Shown: positions 47,542 to 59,400 of the stretch, piece by piece
How positions within the stretch are numbered: position 1 is the first letter of the stretch
Layout of the letters: every line of letters begins with the position of its first letter
Program-made: the position numbers and the translations under genes
DNA from: Ilex aquifolium
Lineage: Eukaryota; Streptophyta; Magnoliopsida; Aquifoliales; Aquifoliaceae
Direction: 5' to 3'
Assembly: GCA_951799425.1 (NCBI GenBank)
Contig: OX637395.1
Span: forward strand, 10,766,451 to 10,830,450
Length of the DNA stretch: 64,000 bases
Notes under the pieces: model-generated
Databases searched by the model: none
Told to the model about the DNA's origin: nothing
What the model saw: only the letters and a program-made list of their open reading frames with translations

Positions 47542-47999
47542 GAGGTGAGTTATGAAGGTATTTTTCCAACACCTCCGGACAATGACCACTTAGAATGTGA
47601 TCTTCTATCTAATGGTGGCAGTAGTGCAGCACTGTGGCAATTCTAATATACCGTATGTCATATATCCGAGGGTGACTTTGTGTTATTCTCAATTTTCTTC
47701 AATTTTAGGATTTTTGTGTACCTTCTTAGTGCATAGAAGATCATAATTATTGAAATAATAACATTAGCGTTGTCTACATATTATTAATTATATTTTTTTT
47801 TTTCATAATGCAAATTTGTGATATGTTTATAGAAGTGTATGATGGTGCATAAGGCACTAATTTTTGGTGTTCTAGAGTTTATGACCATGTGCATACTCCC
47901 ATAGATAATGGGTGTGGCTATCCTATTAACCAAGATTGATGTTTGTGATGTATGGATGAATGGGTTGGTGAGGGTTGCAATTGGTAATTTATGCACTCA
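47542..47999 (+). repeat. Segment P, copy B, right of Helitron (second copy)
   Basis: Repeats 41544-42003 in direct orientation and joins the Helitron helicase without a Helitron 5' terminus. After it, copy A collinearity resumes (TGTTTATG at 48000). Confidence 0.9.
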
Positions 48000-48428
48000 T
48001 GTTTATGTTATTTAATTATGTCATATTTATTGTTTTTAAGATATTTTTTCAAGGAGTATCACAACGCAACATCTTCATTTATTTGTTTTGTTATGCAGAT
48101 ATTTGTATTAGGGTTTCTTCTGATACAATTATTTGGGATGTAATTAATTTTTGGGGAAGCCTTGTGAGGGGATGTGCTTCACTATTGCCAATGTTTCTTT
48201 TGATTTTGTCTCAGTATGAAGTGCATAAAATAGCAATTAAGACCCTGTGCACAATTTGTTTTGATGCTTATTTTGTGGATGATGAATGGATCAGTTCCCT
48301 TAATCGTATAATTAATTAGATTTTAATTTTACAACTTTCATCTTCAGTGATGATTATTAGCTTATCAAAATTTTTAATAATCTAATTAATTAAGATATAT
48401 GTGTGTAATGTCCATCCCTACCTATTGA

Positions 48429-49010
48429 ATGAATTGAAAATGGCTTCAAAGAACATATTTATGATTCAACAAATTGAGTAAAGCTAGATGGGAAAAACTA
48501 TCACATGTCGCATAGGAAAATTCAACATCTACTCAATTAACAAGAAGTTTTGGAAACCATAACTACATCCATGACCCCACCAGAGGAAGACAAGATGGTC
48601 CAACTTTGTCGTGATAAGTAAAATTTTGAGAATTGGGTCAAAATGACCTGCTTACACACTTTACAATGTTAAGCGTCATACACAACAACCGTGTTGGGGA
48701 ATTTGAGAATTGCGTCATGGCCCAAGACATGTGGAACTAACCGATTGTTACTTTTGGCCATACTTTGGCTACTAGGCATCGTGCCTTGAACCTTAGGTTC
48801 CCACAATATATGAAGGACCTTAAGCATAGCATAGCTAAGCATCTTCATGTCATGAGCGTTGTGATACGTGATTTATGGGCGGCTAGAAATAACCTTACGA
48901 AAGAATAGAAAATATCAACACTTTCAATGATATTTTGCATACTGCCCAGTAGCTGAAAACTAACTGCCCAGTAGCCCTTGTCTCCTAAGCTGGGAAGCAT
49001 GGGCCCATGC
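48429..49010 (+). pseudogene. Ty1/copia gag (UBN2-type) relic, copy B
   Basis: Longer than the copy A relic. After the shared part it retains about 160 bp that reads DLKHSIAKHLHVMSVVIRDL and AARNNLTKE, which is the expected next part of copia gag. This shows the difference is a deletion in copy A, not an insertion here. In-frame stops are present, and no other part of the element is adjacent. Confidence 0.75.
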
Positions 49011-49492
49011 GACCCAATATAAGACAAGGGAAGAGTCACACCCTGACCCTCATGAACACATTAATTGATAGGTATAATACCAACTTGTAATATTACTTAA
49101 TAAATATAAGAACAACTTGTAACGCCCCGGATCCCTTGATCACGTCACTTATAACGCCCAACATCTCACGAGCACGTTACTAAAGTTCCGAGTAAAAACT
49201 TGTCACTTCAGGCAAAATTTTTACATATCAACCTCACTTGGATATATATAGGGTATAAGAAAACATTTAAATATTAAAACAGGTGTATAACCACATAGGT
49301 AATCAAAGTTCAGAAATATTATGAAAAGAACCAATACCGAAAATCAAACAGTACCGACTAGGTACTCATAGTCGTGTCACACGAGTAGGCCAAAACCTTT
49401 GCCACCACACAAGGGTCAATCAAATAAACCTCTTAGTGGGATTGCACCACAAGGAAACTATGATCCCTCCACTTGTCAGTATCTAAGAGTTA

Positions 49493-50141
49493 TGATCCGT
49501 TTCGTAGAAATGATGGAAAGTAGGAATTGTGGAAAGTAGGAGGGATACGTTTTTTATCTTTCAAGAAAGGAAAATAGGAATGATACATTTTCTTTCTTTT
49601 GTGTTTGGTTGGATGGATGAAAAATAAAAATGACTAATTTTTTTTTTTTTTTGTGCTGACTAAGATTAGGGGTGACAATCGAGTCGTGTTGTGTCAGATT
49701 CGTGTTGAGTAATTACAGGTTTGTTTCGAACATTAGTCAAACAAAACTCAACTCATTTAACTAATTGTGTCGTGTCGAGTTGCAAGTTGACTTGCTTATT
49801 TTTATTTTTTATTTTTATTTTTAATTTTTTAATTTTTTTTAATTTTTAATTTTTAATTTTTTAATTTATTTTTAAAAAATATATATATAAATATATATTT
49901 TATCATTGTATTTTTATATGAAATTATTAAAGATATATAGACAAATAAGATACATCTCAACACAAATAATTAATTTTTCATCCACTTTCCTTCCGATTTT
50001 GGAGGGATTAATTTTGGTGGGTTGGAAGGAAAATTAATATATCCATTTTTCCATCATTCCTAATTTTCTTACCAAATATGATGTTTTATCTATCTTTACA
50101 ACTTTTTATCCTTCCATTTTGCCATCATACCGAACAGAGCA
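49493..50141. mobile_element. Harbinger-like non-autonomous element, TTA target duplication
   Basis: Flanked by TTA at 49490-49492 and 50142-50144; copy A has a single TTA at the empty site. Ends are imperfect inverted repeats: TGATCCGTTTCGTAG on the left, and the complement TGCTCTGTTCGGTATG on the right. TAA/TTA duplication is the PIF/Harbinger hallmark. The interior (about 49671-49790) contains a fragment resembling the end of the hAT family inserted at 50673, followed by an extreme AT tract. No transposase. Confidence 0.82.
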
Positions 50142-51200
50142 TTAAAGCCACTAGGCCACCACAACCGATAAGACTTAGTCAACCCTCTATGGTTTGAACA
50201 AAGACAATTTGTCACTCAATCCTGTGTCTTTTGCAAGAGATTCGAGTAATTAGTTTCACAAAATATAGTTTGCAAGCTTAACAGTTCAACAATTCAGCAA
50301 TTTAGAGCACCCATGGATCTGAATTCAACAAACAGTATTCACACCCAGTCAGTTAGTCAAGAACATTGATAAATCACGTTATAACATAACATTGAATATG
50401 TATTTGAGTTTGAAAATCCAAGCCCATTGCAAAGCTGGATAACTTGCCACAGTCTTGACTCAAATACCTGAATAGTTGAAAAAAAAAAAAGATTTAGTTT
50501 TGTCAAAAATTGCATTGATTGCATAAACCGGATTTGGTAAAGAGAAAAACGGTCATTACCAGTGTGATGATGTCGAATTTGGCCAAGTCATATATGGATG
50601 GAAAGCCCTTGAAAATAGGAGTTTGGAGGTCCAAACCCAACCCACAGTCCATGCTCCACACGCACTCATGCGTAGGCCTGTCAAAATCTAACACGACACG
50701 ATTAACCGACACGAATCGACACGGATTAAACGGGTTTGGGTGAGACCTTAACGGGTTCGGGTGATAAACGGGTCAACCCGTTTAACACGTTTAATAAACG
50801 GGTCGTGTTTGGGTGAGACATGTCAACCCGTTTATAACCCGTTTAAATAAAATTAATATAATAATAAATTAATAATTTTTTTTTAATAACAGCCACACAG
50901 AAAATATATAAACTTATTTTTCCTAACCCTAATCTAATATTGTAGATTCTTGAACGGCTGAAGCTCTGTTGTTGGTTGCGCCTCCAGTCCAAAGCCTCAA
51001 CTCTTCTACTCTCTCTCTCTCTCTGCGAGCTGCGAATAGTGAGCTACGAGATCGAGACTTCGAGCAGGTAGACTTCGAGCCAAGACTTCGAGCAGATCTT
51101 CAAGTCAAGACTTCGAGCAAGTAAATCTTCTTCTTCTCTACCTGTGTTCTTTGTTATTTGTATTAGATATGTGTTAGATCTGTTTTTAGATCTGTGTTTA

Positions 51201-51338
51201 GAGGATATTAAAGCACTTTTTCCTTCTGATTACAATCCTTTCTATGCGGGTTTTGGGAACAGAGACACCGATGAGCTTAGTTACCGAAGAATTGGAATCC
51301 CAAAGGGCAAAATCTTTATTATTAACCCCAAGGGCGAG
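51201..51338 (+). pseudogene. Captured exon of a lipin-type phosphatidate phosphatase (PAH) gene, LNS2 domain
   Basis: Reads EDIKALFPSDYNPFYAGFGN, RDTDELSYRRIGIPKGKIF and IINPKGE, which is the C-terminal part of the LNS2 catalytic domain of plant PAH1/PAH2 lipins. The stretch is preceded by TTTAG (acceptor) and followed by GTTTCT (donor position), so one exon appears to have been taken with its intron edges. The DxDxT catalytic motif lies further upstream in the parent gene and is not here. The surrounding open frame (51144-51374) ends in a stop just after the donor. Confidence 0.85.
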
Positions 51339-51588
51339 GTTTCTTATCGGAACAAAAGTGCCCTGGGTGATTAAGAGTTACACATGAGGAAACTTTCCCA
51401 TAGAAAGATGGATTCAGCAAAATTAATGATGTATCTTTGAAAACAAAAATGAAATGTCCTGGAACCAAAAGATTATATCATTTTTGTAACAATCACTCGC
51501 ATATAATATGCCAAGTGTGTTGCTATAAACACTGTATATGATGAAAGCAAAAAATTGATTACCTTGAACAGTGCAAGTGAAAATTTAA

Positions 51589-51894
51589 ATGATCAAACTG
51601 AATTGTTGTAATGATAAAATTGAGTTCACACAAATAGCAAAATTTAAAATTGGACACCATATTCATCCCCATTGCATCACCTGTGAAGCAGCTAAATCTC
51701 ACATAAAGATTTTTCCCCGCAATAGAACACCTAATAGATTGGAGCCTAGCAAATCTACTCGATCTGTCCAAAAACCACCTTGTTATGATCCTAAAAGCTG
51801 GTCTGATATGCAACAAGATGTTTCTGCTGTTTCTAGAAACATCATATTGTCCATCCTCAAGAGAGGTAATGCCAAGTTTTTGGTACTTATCTAG
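51589..51894 (+). pseudogene. Second exon-like stretch in the hAT element, family unrecognised
   Basis: The plus strand reads [16 protein letters not shown], then [20 protein letters not shown] and [11 protein letters not shown], followed by GTAATG (donor-like). After TGTAG at about 51950 another stretch reads HGNLVVESACCRGGGD. This has real-protein composition, but I cannot name the family. It could be a second captured host-gene fragment or a hAT-derived piece. Confidence 0.4.
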
Positions 51895-52591
51895 TTATGA
51901 ATCTATTTAATTATTAATGTTATATAACATTTCATTTTAATTTGTGTAGGGCATGGGAATTTGGTTGTTGAATCTGCTTGTTGTCGTGGAGGTGGAGATT
52001 TGATATATTTTCACGGGATTTTGTGAATCATGGAATTTGTGGTTGTTTGAGATTGTTATTTGGTGTAATTTTGGAACTTGTGGTTATTTGGGATTGTTAT
52101 TTGTGGTTGTGGTTGTTTGGGATTGTTATTTGGTGAATAATGTAATATGATTGTTATTTGGTGTAATTGTATTATTTCGGATTATATTTATAATTTGTAA
52201 TATGGTTTTTGGTGGAATTTGGTTATTTTGGATTGTAGTTTGTACTTTATAATATGGTGTGGTATATTTAAATATCACATTTATTTGTGTTTCTTTGTTA
52301 GTTTTATAAATAAACAGGTAAATGGGTCAAATGGGTCAAACGGGTCAAACTTGTCGTGTACGGGTTAAATCGACCCTACCCAACTCGACACGTTTAAAAT
52401 TAGACGTGTTAAACGATTCGTGTCGTGTTACCCGTTTATTAAACGGTTCGTGTTCGTGTTTAAATTTTTTACCCGTTTATTAAACGTGTCGTGTACGGGT
52501 TTATGCGTTTTTCACCCATCACCCGTTTAACCCGACACGTAACCGTTTAACCCGACACGTTTGACACCCTTACTCATGCGTAGTGACATTG

Positions 52592-53142
52592 TTATCAGAA
52601 CTAGACCAAACATCGAGCCGATAGAGGGACGGAGTCAATGGTTCACTGGTTCAACCGTTGGGTTGACTGGTCAGACCAGTCGTATAATTAAAAAAATAAA
52701 AAATATATGAAATATAATAATTTAAGTAAAAAATTATGAAATCGTAAACTTGATCAACACACTTATTGTACAATAAAAAACATATTCTCAGATTTGCGCT
52801 AAAATGATATTCAATCCTTAAAAACATCAAACGCTGCAATCTCGACCCAAAAATAAAAACCCATTTGGGTTGCTTAAAAGTGAAAACCAACAACAATGTT
52901 CTGTGTGTGACACTTGAGAGAGACAGAGACAGAGAGAAGATTTACACATATAGAAGGAAGGAGATAGATCTTAGTTGAGGCACGGAGTCACTGATCTGAG
53001 TGCCTTAGTTGAAGCGCTTGAAGGACCAAAGCTGGTTGGAGATCAACTGGACTCTAGAGCAGTGAGACATCAATTGGAGAAGAAGGAGAAGATAGATTGA
53101 CAACCGAACCGTCCAGTTTGCAAAAACCGTCCAATTCACCGG
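52592..53142. mobile_element. MITE-like element with TTATCAGAAC terminus, right end deleted, copy B
   Basis: Counterpart of 11674-12354. The left terminus is intact. The sequence stops at CACCGG (53142), then an 8-base filler ATTGAGAA joins to CCTTGTGTCAG, which corresponds to 12813 in copy A. Confidence 0.7.
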
Positions 53143-53150
53143 ATTGAGAA

Positions 53151-54766
53151 CCTTGTGTCAGAATTGAGAACTCTTTAATTGACTAGCAAACTTAACCACA
53201 AGAGATTTTGCAAACAGAGGTGTGCGTGCAGAGATCCAAGTTTGATCTCCCAACCTTCTCTTTCCCTTCTCTTTTCCAGCTGATTTTCTATCCTCATCTT
53301 TGTTCCATAGGAAGAACCTCAACTTATTTAAGCCTTCCAAGCACCTCGCTCAGCCCATGCATGGCTATATTGAGCAAGAGGAGGACACCTCCTCCTTGCT
53401 TGTTGGCAAACTTCCATTGGAGAGCCTTTTCATTATTTCTTATTTTCAAATTTCTATTTTTTATTTCACCAAATATTCAATTATAAAATATAATGATTTC
53501 CTAGCCTGAGAATTTTCTAATTTTTCTCGAAATTCAATTTGAGAATTTTATTGAATGATTTTACCCCTACCACGCATGCGCATGATTTGGAATCCACTAC
53601 TTCACCACTCCTTTCCAACATCACATACATATATTCACCCTAGGTTAATTGAATTTCTTCCATTCTTCCAAAATTTTGATCCAATATCTTCATCAAACGA
53701 TTTTGCCCTTCACTCGGTTTTGCGCGATTTCAAACCAGTTGTGTCACCCTAGCTTATACAACCCATCATAGTTCACACTCTAACCCTTATTTCATATTTA
53801 AAAAAAATTGACAAAATTCCACAAAAATACCACCAAATACATGTCCAGAACTCTAATTACCTCAATAAAAAGTAAATTGATAATTGAATCTCAAAATACT
53901 AATACATCTCCGAATACTAATATGTCTTCTTTAATTCCTCAAATATTCTAATCACGATATCTGCTCCACAATACTCCTAAAAAATTAATTAAGTGGGGAA
54001 GAAGACAATATAATAAGAAATAATATGCTCATAATACATCCATACCAAATAAAATTGACAATTAAACCAATTTCCAAACACAAGTCGAATAGGTTTTTAA
54101 TTAAAATCAGAATCAATCATATCTCATGTATGCAAGAACTGGACATATACCTTGTACCTTACCTATCACTCCACCTTAAACCGATCCCACATATATCTTA
54201 AATTGGCGATGCAATGGACTATTGGCTATCATAATCTAGTCTCTATTGTGCACAATACATGATCAACGTACCCACAATACCAATAAAAAGTCAATAGCAA
54301 TTTAAGCATCATAACAACTCAATCAAAGGGAATACAAAAAAGGAAGAGTCAAGGATTTACTCTTTGCAAAGAGATTTAAGACATAGCATATGGTATATTA
54401 CTCTGTACCTCAAATCTTTAGTTGACTCCAATAGATGTTGTTGTCATAACTTCAAGAGCAACATACTAAAATTTCACCCCAATTGGATTCATTTTGCCTT
54501 TGATATTTCTGGATTTCTCTTTCTCTCTCTCTCTCTTTTTTTGTCATTCACCTCTTTCTCTTTATAATTTCCTCTCCTCTCCCTCTCTTCTTTCTTCCCT
54601 CTTTCTCTCTTTCTATTATAGCTCTTCCCCATTTATAGCCAAAAAAATAACTAGGAGGTGTCTTTTGAAATGAGTACTATAGCTCTTAGCTTGACACTTG
54701 TCACACATGCACACAATCTTTCATGTAACATGACAAGTATCTTGCCACTTGTCAAGCACACACCAA
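53151..54766. other. Non-coding stretch, copy B
   Basis: Counterpart of about 12813-14434. No supported gene. The CT-rich tract near 54520-54600 is shorter than in copy A. Confidence 0.6.
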
Positions 54767-54775
54767 CACTTTGCT

Positions 54776-56487
54776 AGGTTCGGCTCCTCTACGGTAGGCA
54801 GGAAACCGCATGACATGCGGTTAAGTGGAACGACACCATTTGGTGCTTTATGTAATTTTTTTTTTTTAACAGTCCATACCAAAAACGACGTCGTTTTTGG
54901 TCTCTAAAATTTCAGCCTTGAAATCCCTTCTTCTTCGTTAGACTTCAACAGTAAAGCCTCAGTTCAAAAAAAAAAAAACAGCAAAGCCTTGCGACATCAG
55001 CAGATCTGGGCGACTTCAGGCAAGTCCGACGATCTCAGGCAGCTCTGACTTCACATTCATTGCCTTGTTTCTTTAGGTGCCTATCATCAGCAATTAAGCT
55101 TACCAAATCCATTTTGGCATTTTCTCAAACAGGTGGAGGGTGGGAGGTGTGTGTGAGAGATTTGCTTGAAGGAGAAAGAGGGAGACAGAGAGAAATGAGA
55201 AAGGGAGGGGAGAAGGAGAGAGAGAGATGAAATAGCAACTAGCTTGTGTGCTCCAACTATAATGTGAAGAATGTCAAATTTATCACCAGTTTTCTTCGTG
55301 AAAACATCTTTAATTTCAACATCAAATGCTCATGGAATTAAATTTCATCTGAATTCTTGTGCCCTTCTCATCTGAATGTTATACTTCCAAACTTTTTTCC
55401 CTCTGTCGATTCCCACACTTGCATGATTTCCCATATCACTTCCATCCTTAACACCATCAACATCATCACGAGCATAATATGAATCCCCTGAGAATTCTTG
55501 TTCATTGAGGAACTTTGCATGGAGAGTTTCTTAATCCTGATCCGATCAAGCCATCTTCCAACTAAGCTTCTCACAGTAAAATTTCAAGGTCCTCATCCTC
55601 TCAATCTTATGCATTCCAACTGTTTTTCATCCACTGCTTCCAATTATCTGACAAACTAACCAAGAATTTACATCTCAGTCTCCATCCTCTCATCATTACT
55701 TACATCCCTACATCAGAATCAGAATAGCCATATAACTCTACTTTTTCCCTTATAGAATTCTCTTTTCTTTTGCCTCCTTTGGCAGAAGAAGCAATCCATT
55801 TTTTCCGAACTCGAACTAGTTTTCCCCATCTCCATATTCTGTTCATGAGATCAATATACCGATAACGCATTCCCATCAACGGATGCTTCTCAACCAAAAC
55901 ATCCTTCATATACACCTCCCTCAAAACCATAGTCTAAGTCCTAATCTTATTGGATACATAAAATATCCCAGGATGATGCACCAAAGCCTTCTTAAACCTT
56001 TTATCAAACTCCAAATAATCCCCCAAACAAAACATATTGTCTTTCTCTGCCTTCTTCCCCACCATCAAATGAAGCAACTCATGAATTACCCCAACTGTCC
56101 ACTTCTCTGCCTAATCACTGTTCGGCGCCAAATGAAACGCATCCTCATAAGGCAAAATGTAAGACAAATTTTGCCCCTCATCAACCCAATTCCTCACTTT
56201 TTTCTCCAAATCAAACCCCCTCGGAAAATTCATCGGAAACCCAATACGTTGCCTGAAGTCGGAGCTGCTTGAGAAAGGCTTTGCTGTTTTTTTTTTTTTT
56301 TGAACTGAGGCTTTGCTGTTGAAGTCTAACAAAGAAGAAGGGATTTCAAGGCTGAAATTTCAGGACCAAAACCGACGTTGTTTTTGGTATGGACTGTTAA
56401 AAAAAAATTACATAAAGCACCAAACGTTGTCGTTCCACTTAACCGCATGTCATGCGGTTTCCTGCCTACCATAGAGGAGCCGAACCC
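54776..56487. mobile_element. Pack-MULE carrying a PORR gene fragment, copy B
   Basis: Same element and site as 14444-16105. The 9-bp target duplication is CACTTTGCT (54767-54775) and CACTTTGTT (56488-56496). The left terminal repeat is full length here (about 215 bp, 54776-54990), with the roughly 55-bp stretch that copy A lost. The right repeat is 56273-56487. Confidence 0.9.
55700..56332 (-). pseudogene. Captured PORR-domain gene fragment with MULE-derived start, copy B
   Basis: An open frame from 56332 starts in the terminal repeat (MLDFNSKASVQKKKK) and runs in frame into PORR sequence (FRQRIGFPMNFPRGFDLEKK, RNWVDEGQNLSYILPYEDAF). So the captured fragment is fused to transposon-derived N-terminal residues. 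It ends at a TAG (56111-56113) where copy A has CAG (the Gln in NSDQAEK). Further PORR blocks follow after the stop, and a second stop at IRT* is shared with copy A. Confidence 0.82.
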
Positions 56488-56496
56488 CACTTTGTT

Positions 56497-59400
56497 TCAT
56501 CATGCTCACCATATGTTTTCTTCTAGATTACCAAACATTTTACTTTCGACAAATGTCCTACGGTGCACCAAATTTTACACTTACATATCCGAATATACCT
56601 TCTCGATTACTGCAGATATTCAACATCGCATATTTCTAATGTGAAATATATCCAATATTAAAGTAATTGGACTCTCCTTTACACAAGGAATTCATTTATG
56701 TATTTGAAATTTTAAAAAATACAATATATTAATCACATAAAATTTTAATATTCCTCAAAATTCTATCCCGATTTATAACTCTTATTTTAAAAAAAAATTG
56801 GGATGTCACAAGAAGGCTGTTAAGCGGGGAGCTGGGAGACATTAACCAAGGATATTTTGATGAGGAAAGAAAAATTCAAGTGTTAATAGTTGTATGTATG
56901 GTGTCCCCACGCAGACGACCAGTGAAGAGTCTCTCGACTCTCAAGGTTTTGCCTTTTGTTTCATGAGAATTTCCTGTGGTTTTTATTTTGAAGGAAGAGA
57001 GTTTTTCCAAATATGAAGAAGGCTCACTTACAGGTATGACTACTCTCTTGTGGCAGGGAAGGTACTTTAGTCGCTTAGCTAACTAAGCTACGGGACAACG
57101 GGAAAGGGGGAAAATGGCTAATAGCACTGTAAGCCGCTTTTAAGGACTAGAATAGTAACTTAATTTCCAACTTCTTGCATTGCATTACCATAAAAAAAAA
57201 ATTAAAAAAAAGGAGAGAGATTGCTCCTGTGACTCGGAATGAACTTAGGTGCGGGCAGATGGGGCACTACGTGATAGAGTGCACAACAAAAATACTTCTT
57301 CTTAAGGAAGATAATGAGGAGAGGGAGATAGGGGGACGCAACACGAGCATACTAAGTTTTCGGAAGTGAAGAGAGCCCGCGATGCAGTGTTTGACTTCGG
57401 TACATATGATTACGCATTCTTCGCTGTGGTCGGGTCTTCAGTTTCATCACAGGGACAACTGGGTAGCTGTTCAGTACCTAATGTGGTTGATCAAAGGAGT
57501 GCAGATTTTCACAGCAATTTTCTCCTGGTTGGACAGATAGTGGTGCCACTTGGTTGGTTGTTGCAGGACAGCCTGGTTTAGCTCTCCCTAGAAGGGCCCC
57601 ACTTGCATGACCCTTTTGGTCAAAAACAAAATCAAACTAAAAGGCTAAGAGGAAATAATAAAGTATAGGTTTCTTTTTAACTCCTTAATATATGGACTAG
57701 CAAATATCCTGTGCCTCAAGACATTATGCAATACAAAAAATTAAATATTAATAATACAATAATTATATTTTAAATTTTAATTTAATTATGCAATATAAAA
57801 TTAAAGTGAATAAATAGAAAATAAGATAGAGAGAGAGAGATAAGGGAGAGAAAAGTAGATGTAGATTAGTGGAGTTGTCAGTCATTAAGGAGTGTGTTGT
57901 TTGAATTGTTTGATATTAGGGGCATTGTAAAAAGATGATGTTTTTTAGTGAATAAAAAATTATATGATGAATTTTATACCATTGAGTCAAAGAAGATAAA
58001 AATTGAATTAATCTTGACCATTGTTGTGCTTTTATAAGTTGATAATTCAATTTCTTATCTATAATATTAGACAGATAGCTGGGTATGCAAATTGACCAGA
58101 TTTTGATTTAAATTTGATCTGAATTTAATTTAATTTAATTTAACTTAATTTGGTCATATCATACTTCACGGATACAAGTTTGCATATATCAAGAATGTAC
58201 CTTATGCTTCAAGATATGATTAAGTGATCTCTCAATGAAATTTTTTTTGCTCCAATTCGATTATTCTGATGGGAGCGTGTTTGATTTTTGAATTGGGTTT
58301 CTATTTTTAATTGATTGGCATATGGGCAACGAAAATAAATCGTTACACAATTTAATCGGATTTTTAGATTCTTAATTCGGAAAAGTCGACCCGATTATTA
58401 TCCATTTGTAGGCTGAACAATAACCTAATAAAATTAGATTCAAATGAAAACTAGGAAAAATATGTCAATGGACCATGCAAGTGCAAATGTCATTGCTAAG
58501 GCCGAACAATAACCTGATAAAATTCCTACCATGGCCTTAGTGATGACATTTGCTAAATTTTAATTTTTAGTAGATTCAGATGAAAATTGTGAAAATAAAG
58601 TCAGTTGGATATTGAATTAAAGTTCAGAGTAAGATTGATTGAAATTCGATCAGTGGAAAGGCCTACTAATAACCTGTCATGAACTAGAATGCATATATTA
58701 GACCTATTCTAAGTTGTAGTTCTTATGAACGGATTGCGCAAGTTCAAATGTAAATGTCATCAAGTAGGTCATGCCAATAAGTTTATGTGGTGAAGGTCAA
58801 AATAAAGTTAAAAAAAATGAGAGACTTTACCTTCGATTTACCCCCTCTGATGTCTAAGTTAGTAGGTACTTAAATGGAGGATAAGACTTTTACTGTGCTA
58901 GGTTAGTTGTGAATGAGTACCTGAGACTCGACTCATTGGACTATTCATACCTTCAAAGAGGATGACATGACATTTCAGGGATCCATCAAGTCGACTGGAG
59001 GAGCCTCATAGGTAATCATTAGTGAGCTATCATTCTCTTGAGCCGCGCAAGTACTTGGCTTGGGGAAGTTGACGACTCCTCGAGGTCTAGCTGCATAATG
59101 ATTACCCTGCCTGGGATGTCGAGCACTCAATGCATATCTCCTCAGCATTTAATGACCTCTGCAAAGCTTTATTGAACTGTGTTGAACAATCATTGCATTG
59201 ATATCGAACATTAAGTTTATGTGCCCCCGAGAAATTCACGTCAGCAAGGGTCATTTCTTTACTTAGATTTTTTTCAGATTCGAAGTGCAATTCAATGTGA
59301 CTTGTCCGCAGAACTAAATGTGACTTGCCTAGTGTTAAATGCTCGGACCCGAGATGCATCTTTCCCTTTAGCTTACTAGGGCATATTCCTTGTGATTCCC

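Larger units (their letters stand above)
50673..52572. mobile_element. hAT-type non-autonomous element (Pack-hAT) carrying host-gene fragments
   Basis: An exact 8-bp target duplication CTCATGCG lies at 50665-50672 and 52573-52580. Copy A has one copy (CTCATGTG, 11655) and no insert. The termini are inverted: TAGGCCTGTCAAAATC on the left, and the complement TAAGGGTGTCAAACG on the right. Both subterminal regions are dense in ACGGGT, ACACG and CCCGTTTA repeats in opposite orientation. No hAT transposase is present in its 1.9 kb. The interior carries a lipin exon and at least one more exon-like stretch. Confidence 0.92.

Noticed and set aside
48816-48977. Apparent 160-bp insertion in copy B
   Set aside because: The extra sequence continues the copia gag relic in the expected order, so it is a deletion in copy A.
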